A program made the translations under genes and the position numbers. DNA of 22,967 bases from Dehalococcoidia bacterium. GTDB lineage: Bacteria; Chloroflexota; Dehalococcoidia; UBA6926. Shown here piece by piece: positions 1 through 7,872 of the stretch. The first letter of the stretch is position 1; every line of letters begins with the position of its first letter. The notes beneath the pieces are model-generated. The model was not told the origin of the DNA, did not search any database, and saw nothing but the letters and a program-made list of their open reading frames with translations. Location: positions 1 to 22,967 of the forward strand of contig JAAXGS010000052.1 in NCBI GenBank assembly GCA_012271225.1. Direction: 5' to 3'.

Positions 1-124
1 GTCTTGACTTTCGCAAGAGGTCTATTTCGGTGTGCCATCACTACTGCTCGTCAAGATGGACCTCTCCCGCTCCAAACTGACCGTTGCACCTTCACGCCGT
101 TCGGGGCGGAATGGTTCGTAGGAA

Positions 125-1258
125 ATGGCCCGAGACTGGACGAGATTCCTTGCGAACGCCCGTACCGACGCCGGTCGCGCTATTGTGGAACAGGGGCGCC
201 GGATCGATGAGGCTCGAAGGGCCCTACCAGCCGATGCCTACACCAATACCCTTGCCAAGGCGGGGATAACCGTTCGCGATGCCCGCCTCCTTGCGACGAT
301 CGGTCAACGGCTCGGTCCCCTCCTAGAACAATACCCGAGCACACGATTGCCAGTTCGGCTCCGGACCTTGCTCGCTCTATCCGATCTTTCCACCGAGGCT
401 CTGCTTCAAGCGGCGGCGGAGGGGCAGGTGCGGGCAACGATGACCGAGGCCGATGTTCGCACTCTTCTGCCTGCGCGATCCTCGCACTCACTGTCCGTAA
501 TCAAGCCGACGGACAGTTGGAACTTCTCGACCCTCCGGTGGCCCCGCATCGACGGCTACGACGGACACGGCTACGTACCGGGCGATCTCTACGCCAATTG
601 CCTCTGGTACTACGCACACCATGGCGACACCGTCGTCGACCCCATGGCGGGCTCCGGCATGCTCCTTCGGGTTTGGGAGGACCGCTCGGACTGGGCGGAC
701 CTGTCTGCTGGCTTGGAGAGTCCGACCTTTGAGGCAGGAGATGACAGGTGCGAGTGGAACCTCGAAATCGTTTTATCTGACCTTTGCCCTAGAGGGCCGT
801 ATAGAGAACAGATCCTCACCTGCGACCTACTGGAAGGATTCCCGACCGAGAGAGCCGATTACATCATCATTGATCCGCCCTATTGTGGCCTCGTCAGCGG
901 GCAGTATTCGGCCTTGACCAGTGACCTTGCCAACATGGACATTGCCGCTTGGACTAATGCGCTCGGACGCATTGCACTTCGCTTCCGTGCTGCTCAGAGC
1001 CCCGGTGGACGCTGTACCGTGATCGTTCCCAACAACCGCGACATTACCACCGGTGAACGGGAGCTCCTCCCGGAAACCGTCCGGAGGTTGTTCCAGGAGG
1101 CTGGTTATAGGCTTTATGACGTAACGTACGCGTCCCGCAGAACGCAACGGACACAGGGGCGACGAATGGGGATCCTAAACAACCGCGCAAAGCGCGAACG
1201 AACCCCGCTAGCCGACGTCGCCGAGGTTCTCACTTTTCACTTGCCTTTTCAAACCTGA
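125..1258 (+). CDS. DNA methyltransferase (N6-adenine or N4-cytosine type) with N-terminal helical domain
   Basis: A 377-residue protein predicted to transfer a methyl group from SAM to an exocyclic amine of DNA. The SAM-binding motif I is DPMAGSG (172-178) and the catalytic motif IV is DPPY (250-253). A motif X-like stretch lies just before motif I (about 144-170), so the order is X-I-IV rather than the IV-X-I order of the common beta class. Residues 1-115 form an Ala/Arg/Leu-rich helical region resembling the DUF3102/ParB-like domains of phage and plasmid proteins; this is a resemblance by eye. The ATG at 125 is the first start after an in-frame TAG at 119. No restriction endonuclease gene is visible, so it is either an orphan methylase or its partner lies left of the window. 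Base composition is less GC-rich than the neighbours, which hints at transfer. The target base and recognition sequence cannot be read from sequence. Confidence 0.85.
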   Translation: MARDWTRFLANARTDAGRAIVEQGRRIDEARRALPADAYTNTLAKAGITVRDARLLATIGQRLGPLLEQYPSTRLPVRLRTLLALSDLSTEALLQAAAEGQVRATMTEADVRTLLPARSSHSLSVIKPTDSWNFSTLRWPRIDGYDGHGYVPGDLYANCLWYYAHHGDTVVDPMAGSGMLLRVWEDRSDWADLSAGLESPTFEAGDDRCEWNLEIVLSDLCPRGPYREQILTCDLLEGFPTERADYIIIDPPYCGLVSGQYSALTSDLANMDIAAWTNALGRIALRFRAAQSPGGRCTVIVPNNRDITTGERELLPETVRRLFQEAGYRLYDVTYASRRTQRTQGRRMGILNNRAKRERTPLADVAEVLTFHLPFQT

Positions 1259-1450
1259 TCCGGGTGTGGCACGTTGGCTTCTCCCATCAAGGGCTTCGTT
1301 GGTCGTGCACACGGCTTGGCGAAGTCGACCGACAGGAACGCTTCCTATAAGGTCCTCGAAAAGTCCTTCCTATGCCGATTCTGGACTGCATCTGAAATCG
1401 TATATCCTTTCCAAAAAACACCGTTGCCCACGCAATTTGATAACCGGAGA
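1259..1450. other. AT-richer intergenic gap between methyltransferase and tRNA genes
   Basis: No credible gene. The part around 1380-1440 is under half G+C by eye, clearly poorer than the rest of the window. It lies just beyond the 3' end of a tRNA-Ser gene, where integrative elements often join the chromosome. I found no integrase and no copy of the tRNA 3' end here. Confidence 0.5.
1413..1435 (-). terminator. Possible weak terminator for the tRNA-Ser transcript
   Basis: Reading the minus strand away from the tRNA genes, a short TTGC/GCAA stem (plus-strand 1424-1435) is followed five bases later by a run of six T (plus-strand A run 1413-1418). The position, about 16 bases beyond the tRNA 3' end, suits a terminator. 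The stem has only four base pairs, so confidence is low. Confidence 0.3.
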
Positions 1451-1542
1451 TGGCGGAGAGAGCGGGATTCGAACCCGCGAGGGCCCGTTGAGACCCTACA
1501 CGCTTTCCAGGCGTGCCTGTTCGGCCACTCCAGCACCTCTCC
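1451..1542 (-). tRNA. tRNA-Ser (anticodon GGA)
   Basis: A 92-base class II tRNA including an encoded CCA end (plus-strand TGG at 1451-1453). The acceptor stem 5' side GGAGAGG (1542-1536) pairs with TCTCTCC, the discriminator is G, the anticodon loop CTGGAAA lies at 1510-1504 with anticodon GGA at 1508-1506, and there is a long variable arm typical of tRNA-Ser. The T-loop TTCGAAT is present. It decodes UCC and UCU. It lies downstream of, and 4 bases from, the second tRNA-Ser gene, so the two are probably one transcript. Confidence 0.96.
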
Positions 1543-1546
1543 GCGG

Positions 1547-1633
1547 CGGAGAGGGTGGGATTCGAACCCACGGTCCCCGTGAGGAGACTCCGCTTTTCGA
1601 GAGCGACGCCTTAAACCGCTCGGCCACCTCTCC
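1547..1633 (-). tRNA. tRNA-Ser (anticodon CGA)
   Basis: An 87-base class II tRNA. The acceptor stem GGAGAGG (1633-1627) pairs with CCTCTCC (1554-1548), the discriminator is G at 1547, the anticodon loop CTCGAAA lies at 1601-1595 with anticodon CGA, the variable arm is long and the T-loop is TTCGAAT. Unlike its neighbour the CCA end is not encoded; the next three bases read CCG, so CCA must be added after transcription. It decodes UCG. Confidence 0.96.
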
Positions 1634-1655
1634 ATGTGAGGCCTCTCCACTGATC

Positions 1656-1661
1656 AGTATA
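1656..1661 (-). promoter_or_regulatory. Candidate -10 box for the tRNA-Ser pair
   Basis: The minus strand reads TATACT at 1661-1656, five of six matches to TATAAT, 22 bases before the 5' end of tRNA-Ser(CGA). I see no good -35 box at 16-18 bp spacing, so this rests on the -10 alone. Confidence 0.35.
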
Positions 1662-1766
1662 CGCCCGCCCGGCCGGTGGCTTTGATGCAGCCGGAGAGAG
1701 GCCGAACGGGGGTGATCCGCGGGGTCTGACACGGACGACGGGGGCGCTGTGAGCGGGGTGTTCGGC

Positions 1767-1795
1767 TTGACAGGGTACCCCTTCCTAAATATGAT
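1767..1795 (+). promoter_or_regulatory. Sigma-70-type promoter for the collagen-like lipoprotein
   Basis: TTGACA at 1767-1772, a 17 bp spacer and TATGAT at 1790-1795: a perfect -35 and a five-of-six -10 at ideal spacing. The expected transcript start near 1802 gives a leader of about 73 bases before the GTG at 1875. Confidence 0.75.
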
Positions 1796-1874
1796 TACTT
1801 GTCTTCAGCCGTCCGGCAGGCGTGGCTCGGCCAATTGTCACGCGCCGGACAAAGGTTGGAAGGAGGAGCAGCGC

Positions 1875-2471
1875 GTGTTTAATGGGAAAGCACTATGGAT
1901 GCCGCTTGTCCTGATTTCGGCCATCGTATTGGTTCTCGCCGCCTGCACCGGGCCTGCGGGAGAGGCCGGTGAACGCGGCCCCGCCGGGCCGCCGGGCGCG
2001 GCCGGCGCCGATGGCGTTGATGGACCACGAGGCCCCGCCGGCGCGGCAGGCCCGGCTGGGCCGCAGGGGCAGGCGGGCGACCGCGGAGAGCCCGGACCCG
2101 GAGCCACCAGCCCGGAGGCCAGCATCAACACCCTTGATCCATCCGTGATCCTGGTCCCCGGCACAACGCTCGTCACGTTCCGGCTCTCAGGATTCCCGCG
2201 GAGGGATGAGGTCACTCTGCTGATCCGTGAGGCGCGGGGAACGGGCGTCGATTATGAGATGGGCAGCGCGCAGGTGAACGTGTCCGGAGCGCTGGAGATG
2301 ATCGTTGGCTCTGATCTCGCGCCGGCGATTCCGGAAGACCTGCCCCCCGGCCTGTGGACCGTGGTCGCAGTGGGTGAGCGTATTCCGGAGGGAGCCTTCG
2401 GCCCGGCAGCCGCAAGCACGGCAATCCGCGTCTATGCCCCCGGCGATGTCCCCAACCTTGAAGGGAAGTAG
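1875..2471 (+). CDS. Lipoprotein with collagen-like Gly-X-Y repeats
   Basis: A 198-residue exported protein. I choose the GTG at 1875 because an AAGGAGGAG ribosome site ends 7 bases before it, and because it places a signal peptide (hydrophobic core about 10-21) and a lipobox LAAC with Cys24 right at the N-terminus. The open frame extends upstream to 1749 but that start overlaps the promoter. Residues 26-76 are 17 uninterrupted Gly-X-Y triplets rich in Pro and Ala, with several charged triplets (GER, GEP, GDR) that favour triple-helix formation. Residues about 80-198 look beta-rich, like an Ig-type sandwich, and I cannot name the family. The expected product is a lipid-anchored, trimeric surface stalk carrying a globular C-terminal head. 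Its ligand is unknown. It stands alone and is convergent with the next gene. Confidence 0.85.
   Translation: MFNGKALWMPLVLISAIVLVLAACTGPAGEAGERGPAGPPGAAGADGVDGPRGPAGAAGPAGPQGQAGDRGEPGPGATSPEASINTLDPSVILVPGTTLVTFRLSGFPRRDEVTLLIREARGTGVDYEMGSAQVNVSGALEMIVGSDLAPAIPEDLPPGLWTVVAVGERIPEGAFGPAAASTAIRVYAPGDVPNLEGK
1950..2102 (+). repeat. Collagen-like triplet repeat region (17 Gly-X-Y)
   Basis: A 153-base GC-rich stretch with a GGN codon every 9 bases, encoding 17 Gly-X-Y triplets without interruption. Such tracts can expand or contract by slippage, so copy number may vary between strains. Confidence 0.85.
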
Positions 2472-2609
2472 GCGTCCGGGCTGATAGCAAGGCCCCGCGC
2501 AGTTCTGCGGACGATACCCGCTGACTGCGGCGGCTCTGGCCTCTCAGTCCCCGCCTGAATACACGGGCGGAAAGTCTGTCTGTGTGCCTGACGCTACCGC
2601 GCGGGGAGG

Positions 2610-3911
2610 CTAGGCCGATAGCGGCTCTTTGGCGTTCTTGCCGTTCGCCGCGGATCCGTTGACAAGCCGCACTTGCCGGACGCGGCGGCCGGTTGTGGAG
2701 AGGATCGTCATGTCGAGGCCGTTGTCCGTAACGGTCTCGCCCGGCTTTGGAATACGCCCCAAGGCGTAGAGAATAAGCCCGCCGACCGTGTCCACGCCCT
2801 CGGCGTGCAGCTCAATATTGAAAATCTCATTGATGTACTTGAGCGGCGCGCGCGCGTCGACAATGGCCTCGTGCTCGCTCACGCGCTGGACAAGCGGCTT
2901 GCTCGCCGTGAACTCATCGTCGATGTCCCCCACGATTTCCTCCAGCAGGTCCTCATTTGTGACGAACCCGACCAGGCTGCCGTATTCGTCAAAGACCAGG
3001 GCAATGTGGATGCGCCGCGCCTGAAACTCACGCAGCAGGTCGCCCACGCGCTTGGTCTCCGGCACGTGCAGCGGTCGGCGGACAATGGACTGCAGGTTCG
3101 TCTCCTCCTCCTTGTTCTGAAACGATGCGAGGAGGTCCTTGGCGTACACGATGCCGAGTGTTTCGTCCAGGTTTCCCCGATAGAGCGGCAGGCGGCTGTA
3201 CCCCTCGCGCGTGATGATCTCCACGGCGTCCTCGATGGATGCGCCAACCTCAATGCCGACAATATCCGGGCGCGGAACCATCACCTCGCGGACGGCGAGT
3301 GATTCAAGCCGCACCAGTCCCCGCCGGACGTTGCGCTCCCACTCCTCATTCGCGCTTGCCTCAGCCTCAACGCTGCCGCCGCCGTTGACCGTTGCGTTCT
3401 GTGGCGCGGCTCCGTCCGGAGCGGTTGTCTGCGCCGGTTCCTGTCCCAGCATCCGCGCCATGGGGCGGAAGAGGGCGTGGAGCGCGGCGGCGGGGATGGA
3501 CAGCGCCGCGTTGACAAGCGCGGCAAGCGGGGCGGACGCCAGGGCGAGCCGATCCGAATCATGCCTGCCCCACACGCGCCCGGCGGCCTGCGCAAGGATC
3601 ACACCGGCAATCGTCGCCACCAGCCCCAACGGAATCTCCAGCACGGGCCAAGGACTCTGCTCCATGATGAGGGCGAAGCTGATGATGGCGAACACAACGG
3701 TCGCGGAAGCGCGGACCATCAGGGCGGCCATTGCCAGAGATTCGTGGGATTCCTGAAGATCGGCCAGCCGCCGCGCGCCGGGCCTGCGCCGCTGAACCAG
3801 ACGCTCCAGACGCTCGCCGCGCGTCTGGAAGAATGCGTCCTCAAGCGCGACGACCAGCGTCAGCAGAACGAGGGCGACCACGTAGGCGGGGAGGAGAAGC
3901 GCGACGGACAC
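2610..3911 (-). CDS. CNNM/CorC-type membrane protein with CBS pair (HlyC/CorC family)
   Basis: A 433-residue membrane protein of the DUF21-CBS-CorC family, whose members act in Mg2+/Co2+ homeostasis; the name hemolysin is historical. Visible order: DUF21/CNNM transmembrane domain with helices near 3-25, 66-84, 92-110 and 128-148, a low-complexity linker (about 158-190), two CBS motifs (about 210-270 and 275-332, including VMVPRPDIV and FVTNEDLLEEIVGDI), and a C-terminal CorC_HlyC domain (about 345-417). The start is GTG at 3911. It is last in a minus-strand series but has its own promoter at 4018-4046, so it may be transcribed separately. Ion specificity is not deducible. Confidence 0.9.
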   Translation of the reverse strand: MSVALLLPAYVVALVLLTLVVALEDAFFQTRGERLERLVQRRRPGARRLADLQESHESLAMAALMVRASATVVFAIISFALIMEQSPWPVLEIPLGLVATIAGVILAQAAGRVWGRHDSDRLALASAPLAALVNAALSIPAAALHALFRPMARMLGQEPAQTTAPDGAAPQNATVNGGGSVEAEASANEEWERNVRRGLVRLESLAVREVMVPRPDIVGIEVGASIEDAVEIITREGYSRLPLYRGNLDETLGIVYAKDLLASFQNKEEETNLQSIVRRPLHVPETKRVGDLLREFQARRIHIALVFDEYGSLVGFVTNEDLLEEIVGDIDDEFTASKPLVQRVSEHEAIVDARAPLKYINEIFNIELHAEGVDTVGGLILYALGRIPKPGETVTDNGLDMTILSTTGRRVRQVRLVNGSAANGKNAKEPLSA

Positions 3912-3933
3912 GGCTGTCTACGCCTTGCCGGAG

Positions 3934-3959
3934 GCGTCACGCAATGGACGGCGTGACGC
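3934..3959. repeat. Perfect 9-bp inverted repeat in the leader of the CBS protein gene
   Basis: GCGTCACGC (3934-3942) and GCGTGACGC (3951-3959) are exact reverse complements separated by 8 bases. They lie between the promoter (4018-4046) and the GTG start at 3911. There is no T-run, so it is not a standard terminator. It could be an operator or an RNA hairpin in the 5' leader. Confidence 0.5.
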
Positions 3960-4017
3960 GGACGGGCGCGATCCCGTACCTGGAGGTTCCAGAGCCGTTT
4001 CCATATTGAACTCCGAT

Positions 4018-4046
4018 ATGCTAGAGACGGTGGCCGCGTGTGTCAA
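4018..4046 (-). promoter_or_regulatory. Sigma-70-type promoter for the CBS membrane protein
   Basis: On the minus strand, TTGACA (4046-4041), a 17 bp spacer and TAGCAT (4023-4018), four of six matches to the -10 consensus. It overlaps the last codon of rnhB and would start transcription near 4011, about 100 bases before the GTG at 3911. Confidence 0.6.
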
Positions 4047-4738
4047 GGCGCGCGGACATCCTCGCCAACGGTATGAAAGCTGCGGCGGTGGAGCGGCGAG
4101 GGGCCGATGGAGCGCAGGGCGGCGCGGTGCGCCGCCGTCCCGTAGCCCTTGTTCCGCGCCAGCGCGTAGCCCGGGTACCGTGTGTCCAGTTCCCGCATCA
4201 CCGCGTCCCGCGCAACCTTCGCGACGATGGACGCCGCGGCGATTGACAGTGAGACCTGATCGCCGCGCACCAGCGCGATTTGCTTCACGCTCTCCTGCTC
4301 AGGCAGGCCGAAGCCGTCCACCAGGATGCCGTCCACGCCGCCCCCCAGAGCGGCAAGCGCGGCCCGCATCGTCTGCCGCGTGGCGGCCGCGATGCCGTCG
4401 CTGTCGATGACGGATGCGGGCATCATTGCGAGGCCGACGGCGGCGTCACGCAGAATCAGCCGGGACAGGCGCTCGCGCTCGGTTTCCGCCAGACGTTTGG
4501 AGTCATCCACGTCATCGAACCAGTCGACAGGGTGGTCCGGCAGGATGACGGCGGCGGCGGCGACGGGCCCGGCGAGCGCGCCGCGCCCCGCCTCATCCAC
4601 GCCGGCAATGCGGCGCGCGCCCCGCAAAAGCAGGTCACGTTCATAGGAGAGGCCGGGCCGGGAGACCGTCGGAGTAATCGCCCGCTCCGCGCCGGAGACA
4701 TCGCCGCCGGGCGGGTCAGCTTTCAGTTGGAACCTCAC
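4043..4738 (-). CDS. rnhB: Ribonuclease HII
   Basis: A 231-residue type 2 RNase H that cuts RNA in RNA-DNA hybrids and removes single ribonucleotides from DNA. The signature GVDEAGRGALAGP starts at residue 46. The four metal-binding acidic residues of the family map to D48, E49, D141 and D160, and AAASIVAKVARD (167-178) is the second conserved block. The start given is GTG at 4738, which overlaps the end of the DinB-like gene by 23 bases. The N-terminus is about 25-30 residues longer than usual for the family, so an internal start is possible. The neighbours (mnmA and the DinB protein upstream) suggest cotranscription. Confidence 0.93.
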   Translation of the reverse strand: MRFQLKADPPGGDVSGAERAITPTVSRPGLSYERDLLLRGARRIAGVDEAGRGALAGPVAAAAVILPDHPVDWFDDVDDSKRLAETERERLSRLILRDAAVGLAMMPASVIDSDGIAAATRQTMRAALAALGGGVDGILVDGFGLPEQESVKQIALVRGDQVSLSIAAASIVAKVARDAVMRELDTRYPGYALARNKGYGTAAHRAALRSIGPSPLHRRSFHTVGEDVRAP

Positions 4739-5309
4739 GTGACGCGGTGAGGACCTCTCGAATGTGGTTGATTGCTCCCGCGTGCAGGTTTGCGTGCGTG
4801 GTCAGAATGATCAGATAACGGATGCGCTGCATGCCGCTCTGGGTCTCAATATCCAGCCCCTCCGGCCCCAGTTCATCGATGGTTCGCAAGACAGCCGTGA
4901 AGGTGCGCTGCAGGTACTCGAGGAGCTCCGCCTTGGGGGGTTCCTGAAAGTGCGCGCGCTGTGTGGCGGTGTAGTCCTGGCCGGTATCGTATTGCGGCAG
5001 GCCGAACTCCTGCGCGTAGCCGTGCGTCTCATAGATCTCCGGCCGATTGAGGATCTGCTTGTGCAGCAGCGCGTCCTGCACGCGGGCCACGTGCCAGAGG
5101 TAGTATCCGGCGGACGGCGTTTCAGGAAACGGCCGCCACACCATGTCCTCCTCGCTCATTGTCTCCACGGCCTGCATCAGCGTGCGCTGGCAGGTTTGGA
5201 ACACGCCGGCGAGCGTGTCTCCGGACGGGTAGCCGTTGCGGGCGCGCGCGTCAGCGTCGCCGCGGCTGAGAAAGTCCCGAAGGCCGTGAGAGATGGCGAT
5301 GATCGACAT
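4716..5309 (-). CDS. DinB/YfiT-fold putative metal-dependent protein
   Basis: A 197-residue four-helix-bundle protein of the DinB superfamily, whose members include thiol transferases and uncharacterised damage-induced proteins. The three usual metal ligands are visible: H73 in LWHVAR, and H172 and H176 in THANLHAG. I choose the ATG at 5309 because an AGGGAGA ribosome site sits 5 bases before it. The reading frame is open further upstream to 5408, but that part lies inside mnmA. It begins 22 bases after mnmA stops and its end overlaps rnhB, consistent with one operon. Substrate is unknown, and the small-thiol role is only a family-level possibility. Confidence 0.82.
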   Translation of the reverse strand: MSIIAISHGLRDFLSRGDADARARNGYPSGDTLAGVFQTCQRTLMQAVETMSEEDMVWRPFPETPSAGYYLWHVARVQDALLHKQILNRPEIYETHGYAQEFGLPQYDTGQDYTATQRAHFQEPPKAELLEYLQRTFTAVLRTIDELGPEGLDIETQSGMQRIRYLIILTTHANLHAGAINHIREVLTASREVPTES

Positions 5310-5331
5310 GTGGTCTCCCTGCGCCCCGATT

Positions 5332-6468
5332 TTATACCGCTTCCGCCAGCAGGGGGGCCGGCATATGCTCCTGCGGCTCAAGCGCGGAATCAATGACGCC
5401 CCCGCCAATCATGCGCTCGCCGTCATAAAGCGCGACGGCCTGCCCGGGCGTGACGGCCCGCTGCGGCGTATCAAACCGAAGCGTAAAGGTGTCATCCTCG
5501 TGCGGCAGCAGCAGGGCGGGCGTCTCCGGCGACTTGTACCGCACCTTGGCCGTGACACGGAGAGGACTCGCGCCGTCCGGCAGTGCGCCGCGGATGTACG
5601 TGGCCTGTGAGGCGCGCAGCCCCTGTGCAAGCAGCCGTTCCTCCGGGCCGATCACGAGGGTATTCTCCGCCGTATCGATGTCGATCACGTACATGCGCCG
5701 CCCGGTTGTGGAGGGCGGCAGGCCCTTGCGCTGTCCAATGGTGTAGCCGGCCGTCCCCATGTGAGATCCGACGCGCCGTCCGTCGACGTCGATGATCGGG
5801 CCCGGCGTCATGGCCGTGTGCTGCGCAAGGAAAGCGCGGTAATCCCCGGACGGAACAAAGCAGATTTCCTGGCTGTCCGGCTTGTCCGCAACCGCCAGGT
5901 CCAGCTCATGAGCGATGCGGCGCACGTCCTGCTTTGGCAGCTCCCCAATGGGAAAGAGGGACCGCCGCAGCTCCTCCTGCCCAAGCCCATAGAGGACGTA
6001 GGTCTGGTCCTTGGATGCGTCCACCGCCGTGAGAAGCTCAATGCCGCCGTCCGCGGCCTCACGGCGGCGGACGTAGTGGCCCGTGGCGATCCATGACGCC
6101 TCCAGAGCGAGCGCCCGCTGCAGGAAGAACGCGAACTTGATCTTGTCGTTGCAGGCAATGCAGGGGTGGGGCGTGCGGCCGTTGCGGTACTCCCGGATGA
6201 AGTACTCGATGACGTGAGTGCGGAACTCCTGCTCCATGTTCAGGACGTAATGAGGGATGCCGAGCCCCTGCGCCACGCGCCGCGCGTCCATCGCGTCCTC
6301 GACCGAGCAGCACGCGCGGTTATGGCGTGACGCGCCCTCAACGGCGTCGCTCCACAGGCGCATCGTCACGCCGATGACGTCATACCCCTGCTCCCGGAGC
6401 AGGAAGGCGGCGACGGAGGAATCAACCCCCCCGCTCATGGCAACAATGACCCTCTCAGCGGCGCTCAT
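5332..6468 (-). CDS. mnmA: tRNA-specific 2-thiouridylase MnmA
   Basis: A 378-residue cytoplasmic enzyme that puts sulfur on C2 of the wobble uridine (U34) of tRNA Lys, Glu and Gln, using ATP and a persulfide relay. The PP-loop AMSGGVDSS lies at 10-18. The two catalytic cysteines match the family: C103 in TPHPCIACN and C203 in SQEICF. The TGHY block (129-132) and GQRKG block are also present. The ATG at 6468 is chosen because GAGG lies 6 bases before it and the PP-loop then falls at the normal distance; the frame is open to 6507. Length is normal. It follows the EamA transporter gene and leads into the DinB-like gene 22 bases on. Confidence 0.95.
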   Translation of the reverse strand: MSAAERVIVAMSGGVDSSVAAFLLREQGYDVIGVTMRLWSDAVEGASRHNRACCSVEDAMDARRVAQGLGIPHYVLNMEQEFRTHVIEYFIREYRNGRTPHPCIACNDKIKFAFFLQRALALEASWIATGHYVRRREAADGGIELLTAVDASKDQTYVLYGLGQEELRRSLFPIGELPKQDVRRIAHELDLAVADKPDSQEICFVPSGDYRAFLAQHTAMTPGPIIDVDGRRVGSHMGTAGYTIGQRKGLPPSTTGRRMYVIDIDTAENTLVIGPEERLLAQGLRASQATYIRGALPDGASPLRVTAKVRYKSPETPALLLPHEDDTFTLRFDTPQRAVTPGQAVALYDGERMIGGGVIDSALEPQEHMPAPLLAEAV

Positions 6469-6498
6469 TTCATCCTCTACGATACGGAATTGGCGCGC

Positions 6499-6515
6499 GG
6501 CGCGCAAAGCGCGCC
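6499..6515. repeat. GC hairpin between the EamA gene and mnmA
   Basis: GGCGCGC, AAA, GCGCGCC: a perfect 7-bp stem with a 3-base loop, 31 bases upstream of the mnmA start and 25 bases after the transporter stop. There is no T-run on either side, so it is not an obvious intrinsic terminator. It may be a processing or attenuation structure. Confidence 0.4.
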
Positions 6516-6540
6516 CGCGCCCCGCCTCTCATCCGTCCGG

Positions 6541-7422
6541 TCAACCGGCCAGTCCAAGCGCGATGACGGCGATCACCGCGATGATGAGCCCCGCGCCCTT
6601 GCTCCGCGTCATCTCCTCACGCAGGAAGAGCACGGCCAGAATCGCGGTGCCCACAAAGCTCATCTGCACAATCGGGTAGCTGATGCTGGCGTCCCCGATG
6701 CGCAGGGATTCAAAGAGCAGCACGGACCAGATGATCTGCAGGACGGCAACGCCGGGAGCGAATCGGACGATGTTCTGGTTGGGACGGAAATGCCGCGTGC
6801 GGAGCAGGGTGATGACGGCGGCCTGCTGAAACCCCACCGTCTGCGTGAGGATCAGCGGGATGGCCGCGATGTCCCCGGTGTCCAGCGCCGCCTTTGAGAC
6901 CAGACCCGCAACGCCGAACAGGATGGAGGCCGCAACGGCCTGCGCCAGTGAGCGGATGTTGGTTCGAAGCCCCGTGATCTGCGTGATGTTCAACAGGACA
7001 AGCACGGCGACAACGGCGAGACCGATGCCGATGACCTTTAGGAGAGTGACGGACTCCGCAAGGATGATGATTGCGCCAACCGCCGTGACAACAAAGTTGA
7101 GCCGGAAAATGGGCGCGTTTACGCTCGCGTCGCCCTGCCTGAGGCTTGCGACAAACAGGGTCAGCCCGCCGTAGGCGACGATCCCGGCGGGGACGCCGTA
7201 GAGCCAGGCACTGGAGTGGATGGACGCGATGGGGCCGTCTCCGCCCCAGATCAGCCAGCTTGCGATGGAGGCGGCCCAGATCAGCGCTGTGAAGATGGTC
7301 GATTGCCAGAAAACGAACGTCGGGGCCTCAATGCCCCGCTGCTGCGCGACGCGATACACAAGATCGGCGATTGCGCCAACGACAAGCGCGCCCACCGCCA
7401 GCGTGACTGACAGGGAATCCAT
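6541..7422 (-). CDS. EamA/DMT-family transporter
   Basis: A 293-residue integral membrane protein of the drug/metabolite transporter superfamily. It shows about ten hydrophobic segments in two five-helix halves, the internal duplication typical of EamA proteins. The second half begins near residue 155 (SLAQAVAASILFGVAGL). A C-terminal helix IIAVIAVIALGLAG ends the protein. The ATG at 7422 is preceded by GAGG. It is divergent from rsfS across a 63-base gap and is the first gene of the minus-strand series running to 2610. The substrate cannot be inferred. Confidence 0.85.
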   Translation of the reverse strand: MDSLSVTLAVGALVVGAIADLVYRVAQQRGIEAPTFVFWQSTIFTALIWAASIASWLIWGGDGPIASIHSSAWLYGVPAGIVAYGGLTLFVASLRQGDASVNAPIFRLNFVVTAVGAIIILAESVTLLKVIGIGLAVVAVLVLLNITQITGLRTNIRSLAQAVAASILFGVAGLVSKAALDTGDIAAIPLILTQTVGFQQAAVITLLRTRHFRPNQNIVRFAPGVAVLQIIWSVLLFESLRIGDASISYPIVQMSFVGTAILAVLFLREEMTRSKGAGLIIAVIAVIALGLAG

Positions 7423-7450
7423 CAGCCGGCCTCAGGGGGCGCCGCCCGCA

Positions 7451-7479
7451 TTGTTGCCCCGCGCATCGTGGCGTAGTAT
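7451..7479 (+). promoter_or_regulatory. Promoter for rsfS, apparently giving a leaderless transcript
   Basis: TTGTTG (7451-7456), 17 bp, TAGTAT (7474-7479). The ATG at 7486 begins 7 bases after the last base of the -10, exactly where transcription should start, and no ribosome-binding site precedes it. Confidence 0.5.
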
Positions 7480-7485
7480 GGCCGA

Positions 7486-7872
7486 ATGACGGATCATGCT
7501 CATGCAGAGAATGTCGATAGGGCAGCGCTCGATGGCGTCGCCCTCGCCCGGCAGGCCGTGGAGATTGCGGAGGACCGGCAGGCGAGCGACATCCTCCTGC
7601 TTGACGTCCGCGGGCTGTGCGGATACGCGGACGCGTTTGTTCTGATGACGGTTGAATCGCGCCGGCAGGGGCAGGCGATACGCGAGGCCATGCACAAAGG
7701 GCTGCGGGAGGCAGGCCAGCCCGTGCTGCGCACGGAGGGCGACGCGGACTCCGGATGGCTCCTGATGGATTTCAATGACGTGATCGTTCACATTTTTGGA
7801 GAGGAGCAGCGCGCGCTCTACGGACTGGAACGGCTGTGGCGCGGCGCAGTCCCCCTTGTCAGGATTCAATGA
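7486..7872 (+). CDS. rsfS: Ribosomal silencing factor RsfS
   Basis: A 128-residue protein of the RsfS/Iojap/DUF143 family. Members bind ribosomal protein uL14 and block joining of the 30S and 50S subunits when nutrients are scarce. Conserved blocks visible are YADAFVLMT (near 47-55), [18 protein letters not shown] (near 90-107) and YGLERLW. The family usually has a G-S-D/S turn after the first block, and here it reads [11 protein letters not shown]. It is often found beside nadD, but here it stands alone, divergent from a transporter and convergent with ndk, whose 3' end overlaps its own by 14 bases. No ribosome site precedes the ATG; see the promoter at 7451. Confidence 0.92.
   Translation: MTDHAHAENVDRAALDGVALARQAVEIAEDRQASDILLLDVRGLCGYADAFVLMTVESRRQGQAIREAMHKGLREAGQPVLRTEGDADSGWLLMDFNDVIVHIFGEEQRALYGLERLWRGAVPLVRIQ

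Noticed and set aside
2..56. TCTTGAC/GTCAAGA inverted repeat at the left edge
   Set aside because: A 7-bp match 41 bases apart is not unusual, and there is no linked promoter that I trust.
1..1258. Complete restriction-modification system
   Set aside because: Only the methyltransferase is visible; no endonuclease or specificity gene lies in the window.
2472..2609. Bidirectional terminator between the lipoprotein and CBS genes
   Set aside because: A CCGCC/GGCGG stem is present near 2550-2572 but without a T-run on either strand.
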